A stretch of DNA of 33,692 nt, from NCBI GenBank assembly GCA_016281125.1, contig JAEEIA010000054.1, forward strand, positions 1-33,692. The letters are read 5' to 3'. Within the stretch, counting starts at the first letter, position 1; every line of letters begins with the position of its first letter. This document shows positions 1 to 7,525 of the stretch, piece by piece. The notes under the pieces were generated by a model that saw nothing but the letters and a program-made list of their open reading frames with translations, made no database searches and had not been told where the DNA came from. The translations under genes and the position numbers were made by a program. The DNA is from Oscillospiraceae bacterium (GTDB lineage Bacteria; Bacillota; Clostridia; Oscillospirales; Ruminococcaceae).

Positions 1-4
1 CGCT

Positions 5-1975
5 TCAGTATGCAGGAACAACATCGTCCTCTTTGATCTGCGCGCCGGAAAGGATCCGGTTGACCGCATAGCTGTCATCCCGCTCAAAGCAGTTGAACAG
101 CGTAAAATACCGCAGTCCGATCCGCCCGCCGGTCTGGCCGTTGCGGTTCTTCAGAATCTTCAGCTCAACATCCCGGATCCGGTGCGTCTTGCACTCGTTG
201 ATCTTCTTCTGCGCGTCATCCTGCCCGACGCCCTGCACCTGCAATCCGATCAGCACGTCCGAACCGTATTCAATCGCGCCGGACTCCTTGAACGCGCTCA
301 TTTCGATCTCCCCTGTTCCGTAGCTCATGCGGTTGAGGCTCGAAATCGCGAAAACCGGAATCCCGAGGTCACGGCTCATACGCTTCATCTCCAGCACGGC
401 CTTATCCGTGTTCGTCTTATCGGTCGCGCGCAGGTCAAACGGCGCAAGAATCTGCAAATAGTCGATCATGACAACCGGCTTTCTGCCCGTCAGGCGGATA
501 TGCTCCTCCGTGCGGGAGCGGATCTCCGCGACGCCGATATCTCCGATGCCCTCATAATAATACAGATGCGTACTGTATTCCTGATACGCAAGAATCGCCT
601 TGTCAATCAGGCTTTTTTCCTCCTGCGAATAGGCTTCGTACCGGCTTTTTGTCAGAATGCCGCGGACGGTTTTTGCCTGCTTGACATTGCCATCACTGCA
701 CAGATAGGTCTGCCGGCTGATGCTTTTTGCAAGCAGCTCAGATGCGGACATCTCCAGCGAAAAATACAGCACATCTGTCCCCGCCGCCGCAATCTGATCG
801 GCAGCCTGCAATAAAAACGTGGTCTTGCCGAGCGACGACACCGCGCCTAGCACATACAGTCCGGCGAACAATCCGCCGTCCAGTTCCTTGTCCAGATCCG
901 CAAAACCGGTCGGAATCGCCTCATCCGCATGATCACCGCGGATATGATCCAGAAAATCAGAGAGCCTCCGTGCACCGGATACCGCATCATGGGCGCTGCG
1001 CTCGGCCGTCTGACTGACCGCCGTTTCCGCCGCGACCGCCTCCGCATTCTGCATCAGCTGCTGCGCAAACGCCGCCTGATTGCCGCGGAAGAAATCGTTT
1101 GCATCCTTGCGCATGCCATCCGGATAAACGGACAAATCATATTCAGCCGTGACGAACGGGACACCGATCCGCCGAAGTTCCTCGGCAAGATGCTCCGAGG
1201 CTGTTTTTCCGGCATCGTCTTCGTCAAAGCTGAGAATCAGCGGGCAATCCGGCTTTTTCTGCTCCAGCTGATCAATCAGCTTGCGGAAGCCCGTTCCGCC
1301 GACCGCGACCGCCTGAAAGCTGCCCGCGGACATAATCGAAATCGCGTCAATCGGAGATTCGCAGACGAAACAGGGCGTTTTGTCCTGATAGAGCGCGTTG
1401 GCATGATAAATCGGCTCCCCGCCCGCACTGGCGGTTTTCGGCTTGCGGAAATACTTGCCCTTAATGCTCCGCGTCATATAATATGTGTGGCTGCTGTCAT
1501 ACGGAATGACAACGGCCTGCTTTTCGGCGTCGTAGCCAAGGTGAAAGCGCTTCACGGTTTCTGCGGAAAAACCGCGGGTTTTCGTCCAGTAATCCGTTTG
1601 ATCCGCATGCTCCATGCAGGCGGTGATGTAGCTGCTGAAATCGGTCTGCACGGGTTCAGGACGGGAAACTTTCGGGGTACTCCCCTGCCCTGCGCCGGGT
1701 GCCTGGCCGAAGAGCTCCTCTGCAAAGCGAAGCTGCTGCGTAAAATCAGGCAGTTCCTCGACCAGCCCGATCAGAGAAAAGATGTCGCCGGACTGACTGC
1801 ACGCAAAGCAGTGCCAGCTTTTGCCGCCGTTATAAACGGAAAAAGCCCCGTCCGAGCGGCTGCCGCGGTGGGTGCCGCTGCCGCAGAGCGGACAGTGATA
1901 AAGCCCGGAGCGCTCCTTGACGGATATCCGTTCCAGATACGCCGGCAGCTTTTCCTTGTAAAATTCAAGATCCAT
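5..1975 (-). CDS. Bifunctional DNA primase-helicase (CHC2 zinc finger, Toprim, DnaB-like RecA domain)
   Basis: A cytoplasmic replication protein of 656 residues combining primer synthesis and replicative helicase. Residues about 28-59 form a CHC2-type zinc finger (C28, C31, C56, C59). Residues about 200-270 form a Toprim domain with E206 and the D251/D253 pair. Residues about 355-625 form a DnaB-type RecA core with Walker A GAVSSLGKT at 377-385 and Walker B VVMID at 501-505. I chose the ATG at 1975 because AGGTG lies 6 nt upstream; a TTG 12 codons earlier (2011) has no well-placed ribosome site. The layout resembles phage T7 gp4-like and plasmid or phage primase-helicases. It reads away from the iteron array, in the same direction as the probable initiator and the par genes, consistent with a dedicated plasmid replication module. 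The stop codon lies inside the window, so the gene is complete. Confidence 0.93.
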   Translation of the reverse strand: MDLEFYKEKLPAYLERISVKERSGLYHCPLCGSGTHRGSRSDGAFSVYNGGKSWHCFACSQSGDIFSLIGLVEELPDFTQQLRFAEELFGQAPGAGQGSTPKVSRPEPVQTDFSSYITACMEHADQTDYWTKTRGFSAETVKRFHLGYDAEKQAVVIPYDSSHTYYMTRSIKGKYFRKPKTASAGGEPIYHANALYQDKTPCFVCESPIDAISIMSAGSFQAVAVGGTGFRKLIDQLEQKKPDCPLILSFDEDDAGKTASEHLAEELRRIGVPFVTAEYDLSVYPDGMRKDANDFFRGNQAAFAQQLMQNAEAVAAETAVSQTAERSAHDAVSGARRLSDFLDHIRGDHADEAIPTGFADLDKELDGGLFAGLYVLGAVSSLGKTTFLLQAADQIAAAGTDVLYFSLEMSASELLAKSISRQTYLCSDGNVKQAKTVRGILTKSRYEAYSQEEKSLIDKAILAYQEYSTHLYYYEGIGDIGVAEIRSRTEEHIRLTGRKPVVMIDYLQILAPFDLRATDKTNTDKAVLEMKRMSRDLGIPVFAISSLNRMSYGTGEIEMSAFKESGAIEYGSDVLIGLQVQGVGQDDAQKKINECKTHRIRDVELKILKNRNGQTGGRIGLRYFTLFNCFERDDSYAVNRILSGAQIKEDDVVPAY

Positions 1976-2054
1976 GTTTGACACCTGCCTGTCTGTTACC
2001 CGGTTTACCAAGGTTATCCGTTCACGGATCTCCTACCGGTTCCTGTTTCTTTTT

Positions 2055-2700
2055 TAGCACTTAAACGCACTTTTACGGCTTGCTAAAAATGCGTTTAAAT
2101 GCTAAATCTGCTTTTCTGTTTCTATCAGCTAAACGCAATCTGATGATTTCACAAAATGCGTTTAAGTGATAGTTTTGATTCCGGTTTCTATCAGCTTAAC
2201 GCAATTTGAGCGTTTGGGCAAAATGCGTTTAAGTGATCGTTTTTCACGTAGTTTTTATCACCTAAACGCAATCTGATGATTTCGAAAAATGCGTTTAAGT
2301 GATCGTTTTTCATGCAGTTTTTATCAGCTAAACGCAATCTCACGATTTCAGAAAATGCGTTTAAGTGATCGTTTTTCATGCCATTTTTATCAGTTTACCG
2401 CAATTTGACCGTTTCCGTAAAATGCGTTTAGGTGATCGTTTTTTCGTGATTCTTAGCACTTAACCGCAATCTGACCGCTTCTGCAAAATGCGTCGAAGTG
2501 ATAGAAATATAATCCGTTTTTAGCACCTAACCGCAATCTGAGCAATTCCCTAAAATGCGTTTAAGTGATAGATTTTGCCCGAGTTTCGATCAGCTTGCCG
2601 CAATTTGACGATTTCAAGGAAATGCGTTCAGGTGCTAAGATTTTGCGTTTAAATGCTAGGAAAATGCGTCGAACTGCTCGAAAAATGCGTCCAAGTGCTA
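2055..2700. repeat. Iteron array: 21 copies of a 15-bp site, mostly in alternating orientation; candidate replication origin
   Basis: The core iteron is TGCGTTTAAGTGATA, with variants ending GCTA or GATC. Nine inverted pairs occur. Left arms (reverse orientation) start at 2055, 2123, 2189, 2256, 2322, 2388, 2454, 2521 and 2588. Right arms start at 2090, 2157, 2224, 2290, 2356, 2423, 2489, 2556 and 2623. Pairs repeat every 66-68 bp and adjacent sites sit about 31-35 bp apart, near three helical turns. Three further direct copies start at 2644, 2665 and 2686, exactly 21 bp apart. Spacers inside the pairs are partly conserved too (ATCTGATGATTTC-like). The array lies between the primase and the initiator gene, the usual place for an iteron-type oriV. 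Binding by the neighbouring initiator is inferred. Confidence 0.88.
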
Positions 2701-2739
2701 AATGCTGTTTTCGAAATCATCGCAGAATCGTTGTTTTCA

Positions 2740-2781
2740 TTGCACTTTTTCGGACTAATACTATAATACTCTAGTATTATA
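2740..2781 (+). promoter_or_regulatory. Candidate plus-strand promoter overlapping a palindrome, antisense to the initiator gene's 3' end
   Basis: TTGCAC (2740-2745), a 16-bp spacer and TATAAT (2762-2767) make a plausible sigma-A promoter reading right. Its -10 box is inside a perfect palindrome, TATAATACT-CT-AGTATTATA (2762-2781), so a repressor or the initiator could control it. A transcript would begin near 2774, pass the hairpin at 2795-2819 and run antisense to the initiator's 3' end. No plus-strand gene follows, so a regulatory RNA is possible. Activity is unproven. Confidence 0.4.
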
Positions 2782-2794
2782 AGAAACATGCATC

Positions 2795-2819
2795 GGCATT
2801 TGGCTGAATGCCAAATGCC
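2795..2819. terminator. Stem-loop after the initiator gene (possible terminator or origin hairpin)
   Basis: Perfect 10-bp arms GGCATTTGGC / GCCAAATGCC enclose the loop TGAAT. It lies about 40 bp beyond the initiator's stop codon on the minus strand. The following minus-strand bases are only weakly T-rich, so it may be a weak terminator or a structural element of the origin region. Confidence 0.45.
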
Positions 2820-2860
2820 TGATATGCATGATCATGTAAAAAGAAAATGTGCCGCCAGGC

Positions 2861-4342
2861 TCAGTTTTTACGTTTGCCGCTGTGCGAGAATGTGAACACC
2901 ATATTGTCCAGCGTTTTGAGCGACGGAATCACGGAAGGATCCGCCGGATCCGGAAGCTGAATATCCTGATACCATTCGGACAGATAGGTCTGCTCGCGCA
3001 GCAGCTTCCATGTTGCTTCAAAGGTTCGCTTGAGCAGCGAAGTCGGATTCTTGACTTTTTCAAGCCGCGTTGCAAGCTGCGGGTTCCGCTCGATCATCGT
3101 GCGTGCGGAAATATGCGGCGTCTGATCGCCGCACTGTTCGATCAGCTGCACAACCGTAACGACGTTCTCAATCGCAGCCTTATTTCGCTCTTTGAGAATC
3201 GAGGTTTTGATGCCGTAGGAATGCGTGGGATTCCGAACCGGATCGCCGCGACGGGTCAGCTTCGGAGCGCCGTCCTTCTTCTGCACGATTGCCAGCCGGT
3301 ACACGGTCTGGATAACCATGTTCATATACGGCGAGCTGAATGAGATCGTGTTGGTCTTGTCGTCGTAGCCTTCAAAGTTCAGAACCGGATACAGCGATTT
3401 GGACGGCTTTCCGGCGCGTGTGCCGTGCATCACGCCGACAATGTTGTGAAAGCTCTGGATCGTTTCAATCAGGCGCTGAATGCCGGCCTTATTGATATTG
3501 CGCTGTAATCCCATGCTCTCCGCGAGATCCGGGATATACAGCTTGATCACATCCTGGAGATTGGAATACTTGGTTTTCTCAAATTCGCGCAGGATGATCG
3601 AATAGAAAATGCGGAGCATACCGAGGTCGATTGACTCGATACCCTCTTTCGTGACCATGTTCTGAAGTTCAACCTCAGAAACAGGCTGAATATCGTTGCC
3701 TTTGAAGTACATTCTGCCGCCCGAGAATTTCAGTCCGTCCGTTGAAGCGAGCGGCTGCATATATGCATTGCCCGCCGGCGTCAGTGACATGATGTACTGA
3801 TAGTTTTTCAGTGTCGGCACAGCCAGATTCTTCGGGATGTCCAGAACGGTATCCCCTGCCCTGCGGCGCGTGCGGTATGTGTTCTCCCCTTCTTCTTGCA
3901 TCAGGAAATACTGCATCAGATGATGCAGGCTGAACGGTGCAAGAAATGTGAACATGTTCGGCGCAGGATCCGCGAGCAGCGTTTCGTATGCCTCGTCCTC
4001 ATCCGTCATCTGCGTACGCAGTGCAGCCGCATCCTCAGCGGGAAGATTCTGTACAAATGCAGCGCGCTTTTCCGGCGTATCAAACTGGCTGACGAACGGG
4101 CCGAACTGCCGAAGATAAACCATGTGATATACGCTTGCAAGCGCAAATTCCGTCGAAAGCGGATCAATTTCCAGATTCGCCGTGGTCAGCGTCATGAATC
4201 CGGCCACCTCAAATTCTGCGGGATTCAGCATGAACTGCTCCGCATATCTTCTGAGATTCTGCAGGATCTCATTCTGTACGTCCTTCGGCGGAAGTCTGCG
4301 CGGAGCCTGCTGATATTCAGCAGGCGCGTTGTTTTCCAGCAT
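2861..4342 (-). CDS. Probable plasmid replication initiator (Rep-like; family not recognised)
   Basis: A 493-residue soluble protein without signal peptide or membrane segment. AGAAAGGAAAG lies just upstream of the ATG and supports the start. I do not recognise a Pfam family with certainty. The N-terminal 30 residues are Pro/Gln-rich. The rest is mixed and charged, with basic stretches in the C-terminal half (for example around KLTRRGDPVRNP and SLLKRTFEATWKLLREQ) that could belong to winged-helix DNA-binding domains as in iteron-binding Rep proteins. The functional call rests mainly on context: it lies between the iteron array and the parA operon, co-oriented with the primase-helicase, and is the only gene in the block able to supply initiator function. 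Alternative: another conserved plasmid DNA-binding protein. Confidence 0.6.
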   Translation of the reverse strand: MLENNAPAEYQQAPRRLPPKDVQNEILQNLRRYAEQFMLNPAEFEVAGFMTLTTANLEIDPLSTEFALASVYHMVYLRQFGPFVSQFDTPEKRAAFVQNLPAEDAAALRTQMTDEDEAYETLLADPAPNMFTFLAPFSLHHLMQYFLMQEEGENTYRTRRRAGDTVLDIPKNLAVPTLKNYQYIMSLTPAGNAYMQPLASTDGLKFSGGRMYFKGNDIQPVSEVELQNMVTKEGIESIDLGMLRIFYSIILREFEKTKYSNLQDVIKLYIPDLAESMGLQRNINKAGIQRLIETIQSFHNIVGVMHGTRAGKPSKSLYPVLNFEGYDDKTNTISFSSPYMNMVIQTVYRLAIVQKKDGAPKLTRRGDPVRNPTHSYGIKTSILKERNKAAIENVVTVVQLIEQCGDQTPHISARTMIERNPQLATRLEKVKNPTSLLKRTFEATWKLLREQTYLSEWYQDIQLPDPADPSVIPSLKTLDNMVFTFSHSGKRKN

Positions 4343-4395
4343 ATTGACTTTCCTTTCTGATTATCCGGTAAACCGAATAATTTCAGATTTTCAAA

Positions 4396-4435
4396 TCAAC
4401 CCAATCACGCAGATAAAGCATATAAGCCGGGTTGA
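4396..4435. promoter_or_regulatory. Inverted repeat upstream of the initiator gene
   Basis: TCAACCC (4396-4402) and GGGTTGA (4429-4435) form 7-bp inverted arms separated by 26 bp, in the 123-bp gap between the RHH gene and the initiator. A second short palindrome, CGGTAAACCG, lies near 4365. Both fit operator sites for autoregulation. No convincing -35/-10 pair was found here, so the initiator may be transcribed partly from the par promoter. Confidence 0.3.
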
Positions 4436-4465
4436 CTCAGAAAACGATAAACGGGCACTCCCCTG

Positions 4466-4819
4466 TTATTTCGGTGCATGAAGGATCTTTTCACCGCGCT
4501 TTGCATAAGCGGCTTCGATCTCATCCAGCGATTTCTCCAGGATCTCATTGATCACCGCTTTGATCTCGCGGCGGTCGGTATATGCATAATCCTTCAGGCG
4601 GCTGAGCAGATCCGTTCGCACGATAAATGTTGCGCGGATGTACTCTTCCGGAATCTGTTCCGGCTCCGGCTTGACGGGTTGTTTCTTCTCGGTCTTTTCA
4701 GACTGCGCAGCAGCCTTGCCGGATTTTTTCGCTTTTTCCTGCTTCTGCGGCTGTTCGGTTTCGGGCGCCGCAAACAGCGCATTGTTTTCCAGCGGATTCG
4801 ATTGCAGCTTGAATGGCAT
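4466..4819 (-). CDS. Small ribbon-helix-helix partition partner (ParB-like/CopG-fold)
   Basis: A 117-residue protein. Residues 1-60 are a low-complexity Lys/Glu/Gln/Pro-rich tail. Residues about 61-103 have the strand-helix-helix pattern of RHH DNA-binding proteins (IRATFIVRTDLLSRLKDYAY, then a helix ending near EKSLDEIE). The start is the ATG after GAGGAGA, one base beyond the parA stop codon; a longer frame reaching back into parA is rejected. Small RHH proteins next to ParA act as centromere-binding adaptors and autorepressors in type Ib plasmid partition (ParG, omega). It probably binds DNA near its own promoter region to the right. Confidence 0.75.
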   Translation of the reverse strand: MPFKLQSNPLENNALFAAPETEQPQKQEKAKKSGKAAAQSEKTEKKQPVKPEPEQIPEEYIRATFIVRTDLLSRLKDYAYTDRREIKAVINEILEKSLDEIEAAYAKRGEKILHAPK

Positions 4820-4820
4820 C

Positions 4821-5585
4821 TTATTTCTCCTCTCTGCGGATGATTTCCGCGGTGATGGCACGGTACGCAGCAGCACCGGACGAGGCGGATGCATATTGCA
4901 GCACATCCTTGCCGTAAGCCGGGGCCTCTGCGATCTTGGAATTATAACGGACAATGTCGGAGAACAGCTTGTCCCCGAACTGCTGCTTGATCGCGTCGAG
5001 AATGGTTTTGTCGAGGCTGCGGCGTGCATCGTACAGCGTGACAACAACGCCGGTCAGATCAAGCCCTGGATTCATGCGTCGTTTCACCAGATCGACGGTG
5101 TGCATCAGCTGCACAATGCCGTCCAGCGGCATATACTGCGCGGCGACCGGGATGATGTACCGGTCGGATGCGGTCAGCGCCATCAATGTGAGCACAGACA
5201 GGCTCGGCGAGCAGTCAATCAGCGCGTAATCGTAAGCGTCGCTGAGCGGTTCAATCGCCTCTTTCAGGATGAAATCGCGTCCGGCTGCGCCGATCAGTTC
5301 GACTTCTGCGCCGGATAACCGGATGTCGCCGGGAATAATATCAGGCATCCCCTCTCTGTGAATGACGGCGTTTTGCGCGTCGGCTTTTCCGGTCAGGATA
5401 TCGCTGACTGTCGGCGTGTTATCCGGGATCGCGGTCAGGCCTGTGCTTTTGGTCAGACTCCCCTGCGCGTCCATATCAATGAACAGCACGCGGCGGCCAG
5501 CCTCTTGCAGCGCTGCACCGATATTCAGGCAGGACGTCGTTTTTCCGACGCCGCCCTTCTGGTTGACAAAGCTGATGACCTTCAT
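4821..5585 (-). CDS. parA: ParA-family partition ATPase
   Basis: A 254-residue ParA/MinD-superfamily ATPase for plasmid or chromid segregation. The deviant Walker A KGGVGKTT is at residues 10-17, Walker A' (FIDMDAQGS) includes D37 and D39, and Walker B (ALIDCSPS) has D124. There is no N-terminal HTH, so this is the short type Ib form, whose DNA binding is supplied by the adjacent RHH protein. AGGAGG lies 7 nt before the ATG at 5585. A 14-codon extension is excluded because the predicted transcription start lies inside it. It forms a two-gene operon with the RHH gene (1-nt gap). Confidence 0.93.
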   Translation of the reverse strand: MKVISFVNQKGGVGKTTSCLNIGAALQEAGRRVLFIDMDAQGSLTKSTGLTAIPDNTPTVSDILTGKADAQNAVIHREGMPDIIPGDIRLSGAEVELIGAAGRDFILKEAIEPLSDAYDYALIDCSPSLSVLTLMALTASDRYIIPVAAQYMPLDGIVQLMHTVDLVKRRMNPGLDLTGVVVTLYDARRSLDKTILDAIKQQFGDKLFSDIVRYNSKIAEAPAYGKDVLQYASASSGAAAYRAITAEIIRREEK

Positions 5586-5625
5586 GGAAGATCCTCCTTT
5601 TTGCTTGGTTTGGATTTCGTTTTCC

Positions 5626-5654
5626 ATTGTACCATATTATAGGAAAAAAGTCAA
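5626..5654 (-). promoter_or_regulatory. Promoter of the par operon
   Basis: On the minus strand TTGACT (5649-5654), a 17-bp spacer and TACAAT (5626-5631) precede parA. Transcription would start near 5619, leaving a short leader of about 34 nt. This supports the parA start at 5585. Confidence 0.75.
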
Positions 5655-5775
5655 TGAGTTCAGCCAAATCCCCCTCCCCTGTTATTTATATTATTCAGTT
5701 TACTCGGCATGCTGTTAGATGTATTATTTGCGTTATTCCATGTATCTGCGTGATATTTTAATCAGTAGTTACTTC

Positions 5776-5990
5776 GGTTTATCTTTTCACGCGAATAATT
5801 CGGTCTAATTCGGGCATCTGAGAAACCCCAGATGCCCTGATCACTTTAATAAACCAGAGCTACCAGATTGCTCTTATAAACCAAATAACCTAAAATATCC
5901 CGGATTACTAAGTCATAAAAGAATACCAGATAAATCAGCGCGCCTTGAAAACATCAGGATACCTAATCCACCAAGCATTCCAAGTAAACC
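5776..5990. promoter_or_regulatory. Clustered TAAACC/GGTTTA sites upstream of parA
   Basis: GGTTTA occurs at 5776-5781 and TAAACC at 5850-5855, 5877-5882 and 5985-5990, with looser (A/T)ACC motifs between them often 8-11 bp apart (near 5864, 5890, 5900, 5927, 5962, 5980). CGGTTTACC-like palindromes also lie upstream of the initiator (about 4365) and the primase (about 2001). They may bind the RHH partition protein; this is inference. Confidence 0.35.
5812..5837. other. Perfect stem-loop upstream of the par operon
   Basis: GGGCATCTG (5812-5820) pairs perfectly with CAGATGCCC (5829-5837) around an 8-base loop. No T-run follows on either strand, so it is not a typical terminator. It may be an operator or structural element. 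Confidence 0.4.
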
Positions 5991-6014
5991 AGATTGTATA
6001 AATAAAAGAGGAGA

Positions 6015-6038
6015 GGGCTGATCATTCTGTGTCAGCCC
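6015..6038 (-). terminator. Hairpin with pyrimidine-rich tail
   Basis: GGGCTGA (6015-6021) and TCAGCCC (6032-6038) form a 7-bp stem with a 10-base loop. On the minus strand it is followed by CTCTCCTCTTTTATTTATA, which fits a weak intrinsic terminator that could shield parA from upstream transcription. Confidence 0.35.
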
Positions 6039-6284
6039 ATGGATCGATATCCTGGAATAGTATGCTTTGATCAAGCAGTGATGCAGTGGAACGGTTGTGA
6101 AGCCGAATGATATATTTCAGATTTCGACAAGAGGTGAGGGGAGCGGCCGAGATTACTAGAGTGTATTGATATTTCAAGGAATACAAAGAAGCATGATAAT
6201 ATAAAATTTCACGATAAGCCGAGAAAGCTGAAAAATATTGAAAAACGAGTAATCTCAAAAACCCCGGTAAACATAGACGCACAA

Positions 6285-6408
6285 GAAACCTAAGTAATAT
6301 AGAATTATCAATGAGTGGGAAGAATAAATATGTGATATCAGAAAAATGGACCACAAGAGGGGAGCGTCGGATATGCCATAAATGAAACCAGATAATATAG
6401 AATTACCA
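6285..6408. repeat. Degenerate direct repeat pair in the noncoding region
   Basis: GAAACC followed within a few bases by TAATATAGAATTA(T/C)CA occurs at 6285-6310 and again at 6384-6408, 99 bp apart. A weaker copy (GATAATATAAAATTTCA) lies near 6195. Repeats in noncoding DNA next to a partition operon are typical of centromere sites, but decay from a duplicated sequence is equally possible. Confidence 0.4.
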
Positions 6409-6993
6409 AAATTATCAGAGAATCATAAGAAACTAGGAAATTCAAAACAACCGGAGAACGAAAGTAAATAAAGCAAGGCAAGAAAACCGAAAAAACAGAG
6501 ATTATCAAGTAACAGAAAAAACAATTCATATGCCTGCTAAAGAACTGGAGCGGGGAAATGCGAAGATGTACAATAAATGATATGTTAAACATATAAAGAG
6601 AGAAATACGAGGTGATAGCGCAAATAGATATGATATAAAGTAGTATATAAAGTTGTATGCTGCGGAAGTCAAACGATACATCTTAGCGTACGACTTAGAG
6701 TGATTTTCATAGAAAATTGCGTATAGTATAATATTATTGCAGAAAATTATTCCAATCATTGATAATTAAGAAATATAATCCCATGAGTAATATAACGAAT
6801 TGATGAAAAACTGAACAAGAATGTGCTCAATTCTATTATCGGACTTCTTGCCTGCGTTTTTTGGCTGTCCACCTAATAGAGATAGAATATGTATAGAAAC
6901 GGAATTCAAATTTTGTAATGACAATGATAACAAATAAAAAATAAGCATGCTGAAACGCGGCATGATTTAACTATTAAAGTTCCAGTTGTTCTA

Positions 6994-7022
6994 TTGACAT
7001 TTTTACCAACCCGGGTTATAAT
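6994..7022 (+). promoter_or_regulatory. Perfect consensus sigma-A promoter of peptide/ABC cluster 1
   Basis: TTGACA (6994-6999), 17-bp spacer, TATAAT (7017-7022). It predicts strong expression of the two secreted mini-proteins, with a leader of about 95 nt. Confidence 0.85.
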
Positions 7023-7123
7023 GAAAATGCAATTGCAAAGCACTTTTCACAATAAATACTCCGGAGCATTTCATTTTTCATTCATCTTTGTTGTATACAC
7101 TCAAACTGAAAGGAATAATGATC

Positions 7124-7471
7124 ATGAAGAAAAAGACTATTATCAGTGCAATTCTTGCTTCCTGCATGGCTTTTTCTGCGGTTGGTGCAATCACTGCAAA
7201 CGCAGGTTTTTGGGAACAGTACGGCTATGATGCCTATTGCAGCAGACAATACAGAAGCGGACGTCTGGGGTATGTCGGGTATGGTGTTGCTGACGGTTCA
7301 AGAGCAACGGTCATTTCCGGTTACATGAACTCGAGTTCCGGTAAACTGTATGCGTCTGGTAACCGTCGTCAGAAGACCACGCCTTGGGTTGACAGCTATG
7401 CATCTAGCGGTGATGGTATGTTTACGTTCTTTAGATCGGAAACAGGTTATTACGTCCCCATTTTTTATTAA
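7124..7471 (+). CDS. Small Sec-secreted protein, paralogue 1 (candidate bacteriocin-like)
   Basis: 115 residues. AAAGGA lies upstream of ATG 7124, with the same spacing as its paralogue. A clear Sec signal peptide (MKKK, a hydrophobic stretch, then ITANA) is probably cleaved after residue 27, leaving about 88 residues rich in Gly, Ser, Tyr and Arg with one Cys. The mature part shares with the next gene the pattern SGRLGYVGYGV, SGYMNSSSGKLYASG and TPWVDSYASSG. No family is recognised with confidence. The small size, strong promoter and neighbouring ABC genes suggest an exported peptide toxin or signal. A distant resemblance to lactococcin-972-type bacteriocins (Sec signal, Tyr/Gly-rich beta protein, W followed by A/S near the end) is only a hypothesis. 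Confidence 0.85.
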   Translation: MKKKTIISAILASCMAFSAVGAITANAGFWEQYGYDAYCSRQYRSGRLGYVGYGVADGSRATVISGYMNSSSGKLYASGNRRQKTTPWVDSYASSGDGMFTFFRSETGYYVPIFY

Positions 7472-7525
7472 TCCTTATTTCTCACATTCACAAACAAATA
7501 TTTAAAATCGAAAGGAATCATTATC

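Larger units (their letters stand above)
5655..6993. other. AT-rich 1.3-kb region without a convincing gene; candidate partition site or origin region
   Basis: No frame here has a ribosome site, recognisable product or coding-like composition. The plus strand is rich in A and G. It holds clustered TAAACC sites (5776-5990), two perfect hairpins (5812-5837; 6015-6038), a roughly 25-bp degenerate direct repeat (6285-6310 and 6384-6408, with a weaker relative near 6195), and two AGGGGAG heptamers. It lies upstream of parA, where centromere-like sites of type Ib systems commonly lie, and spans the point where AGGGGAG changes strand. Confidence 0.5.

Noticed and set aside
929-1981. 350-residue plus-strand frame
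   Set aside because: It is antisense to the primase-helicase, whose domains are unmistakable; Arg-rich and unlike any known protein.
2191-2379. 62-residue minus-strand frame inside the iterons
   Set aside because: Its repeated protein sequence is only a translation of the DNA repeats, with no separate ribosome site.
2055-2700. CRISPR array (regular 66-67 bp repeats)
   Set aside because: The intervals between repeats are themselves partly conserved, the sites alternate in orientation, and no cas gene is present. The pattern fits iterons beside replication genes.
4466-5047. 193-residue start for the RHH partition protein
   Set aside because: The extra 76 residues overlap parA in another frame and lack a ribosome site; ATG 4819 follows GAGGAGA directly.
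6022-6963. Series of short minus-strand frames (60-110 residues, hydrophobic)
   Set aside because: They reflect AT-rich DNA: no ribosome sites, no family resemblance, overlapping one another and ending irregularly.
5655-6993. Canonical DnaA-box cluster (TTATCCACA)
   Set aside because: No such boxes were seen in the AT-rich region, so a chromosomal-type oriC is not supported from the sequence alone.
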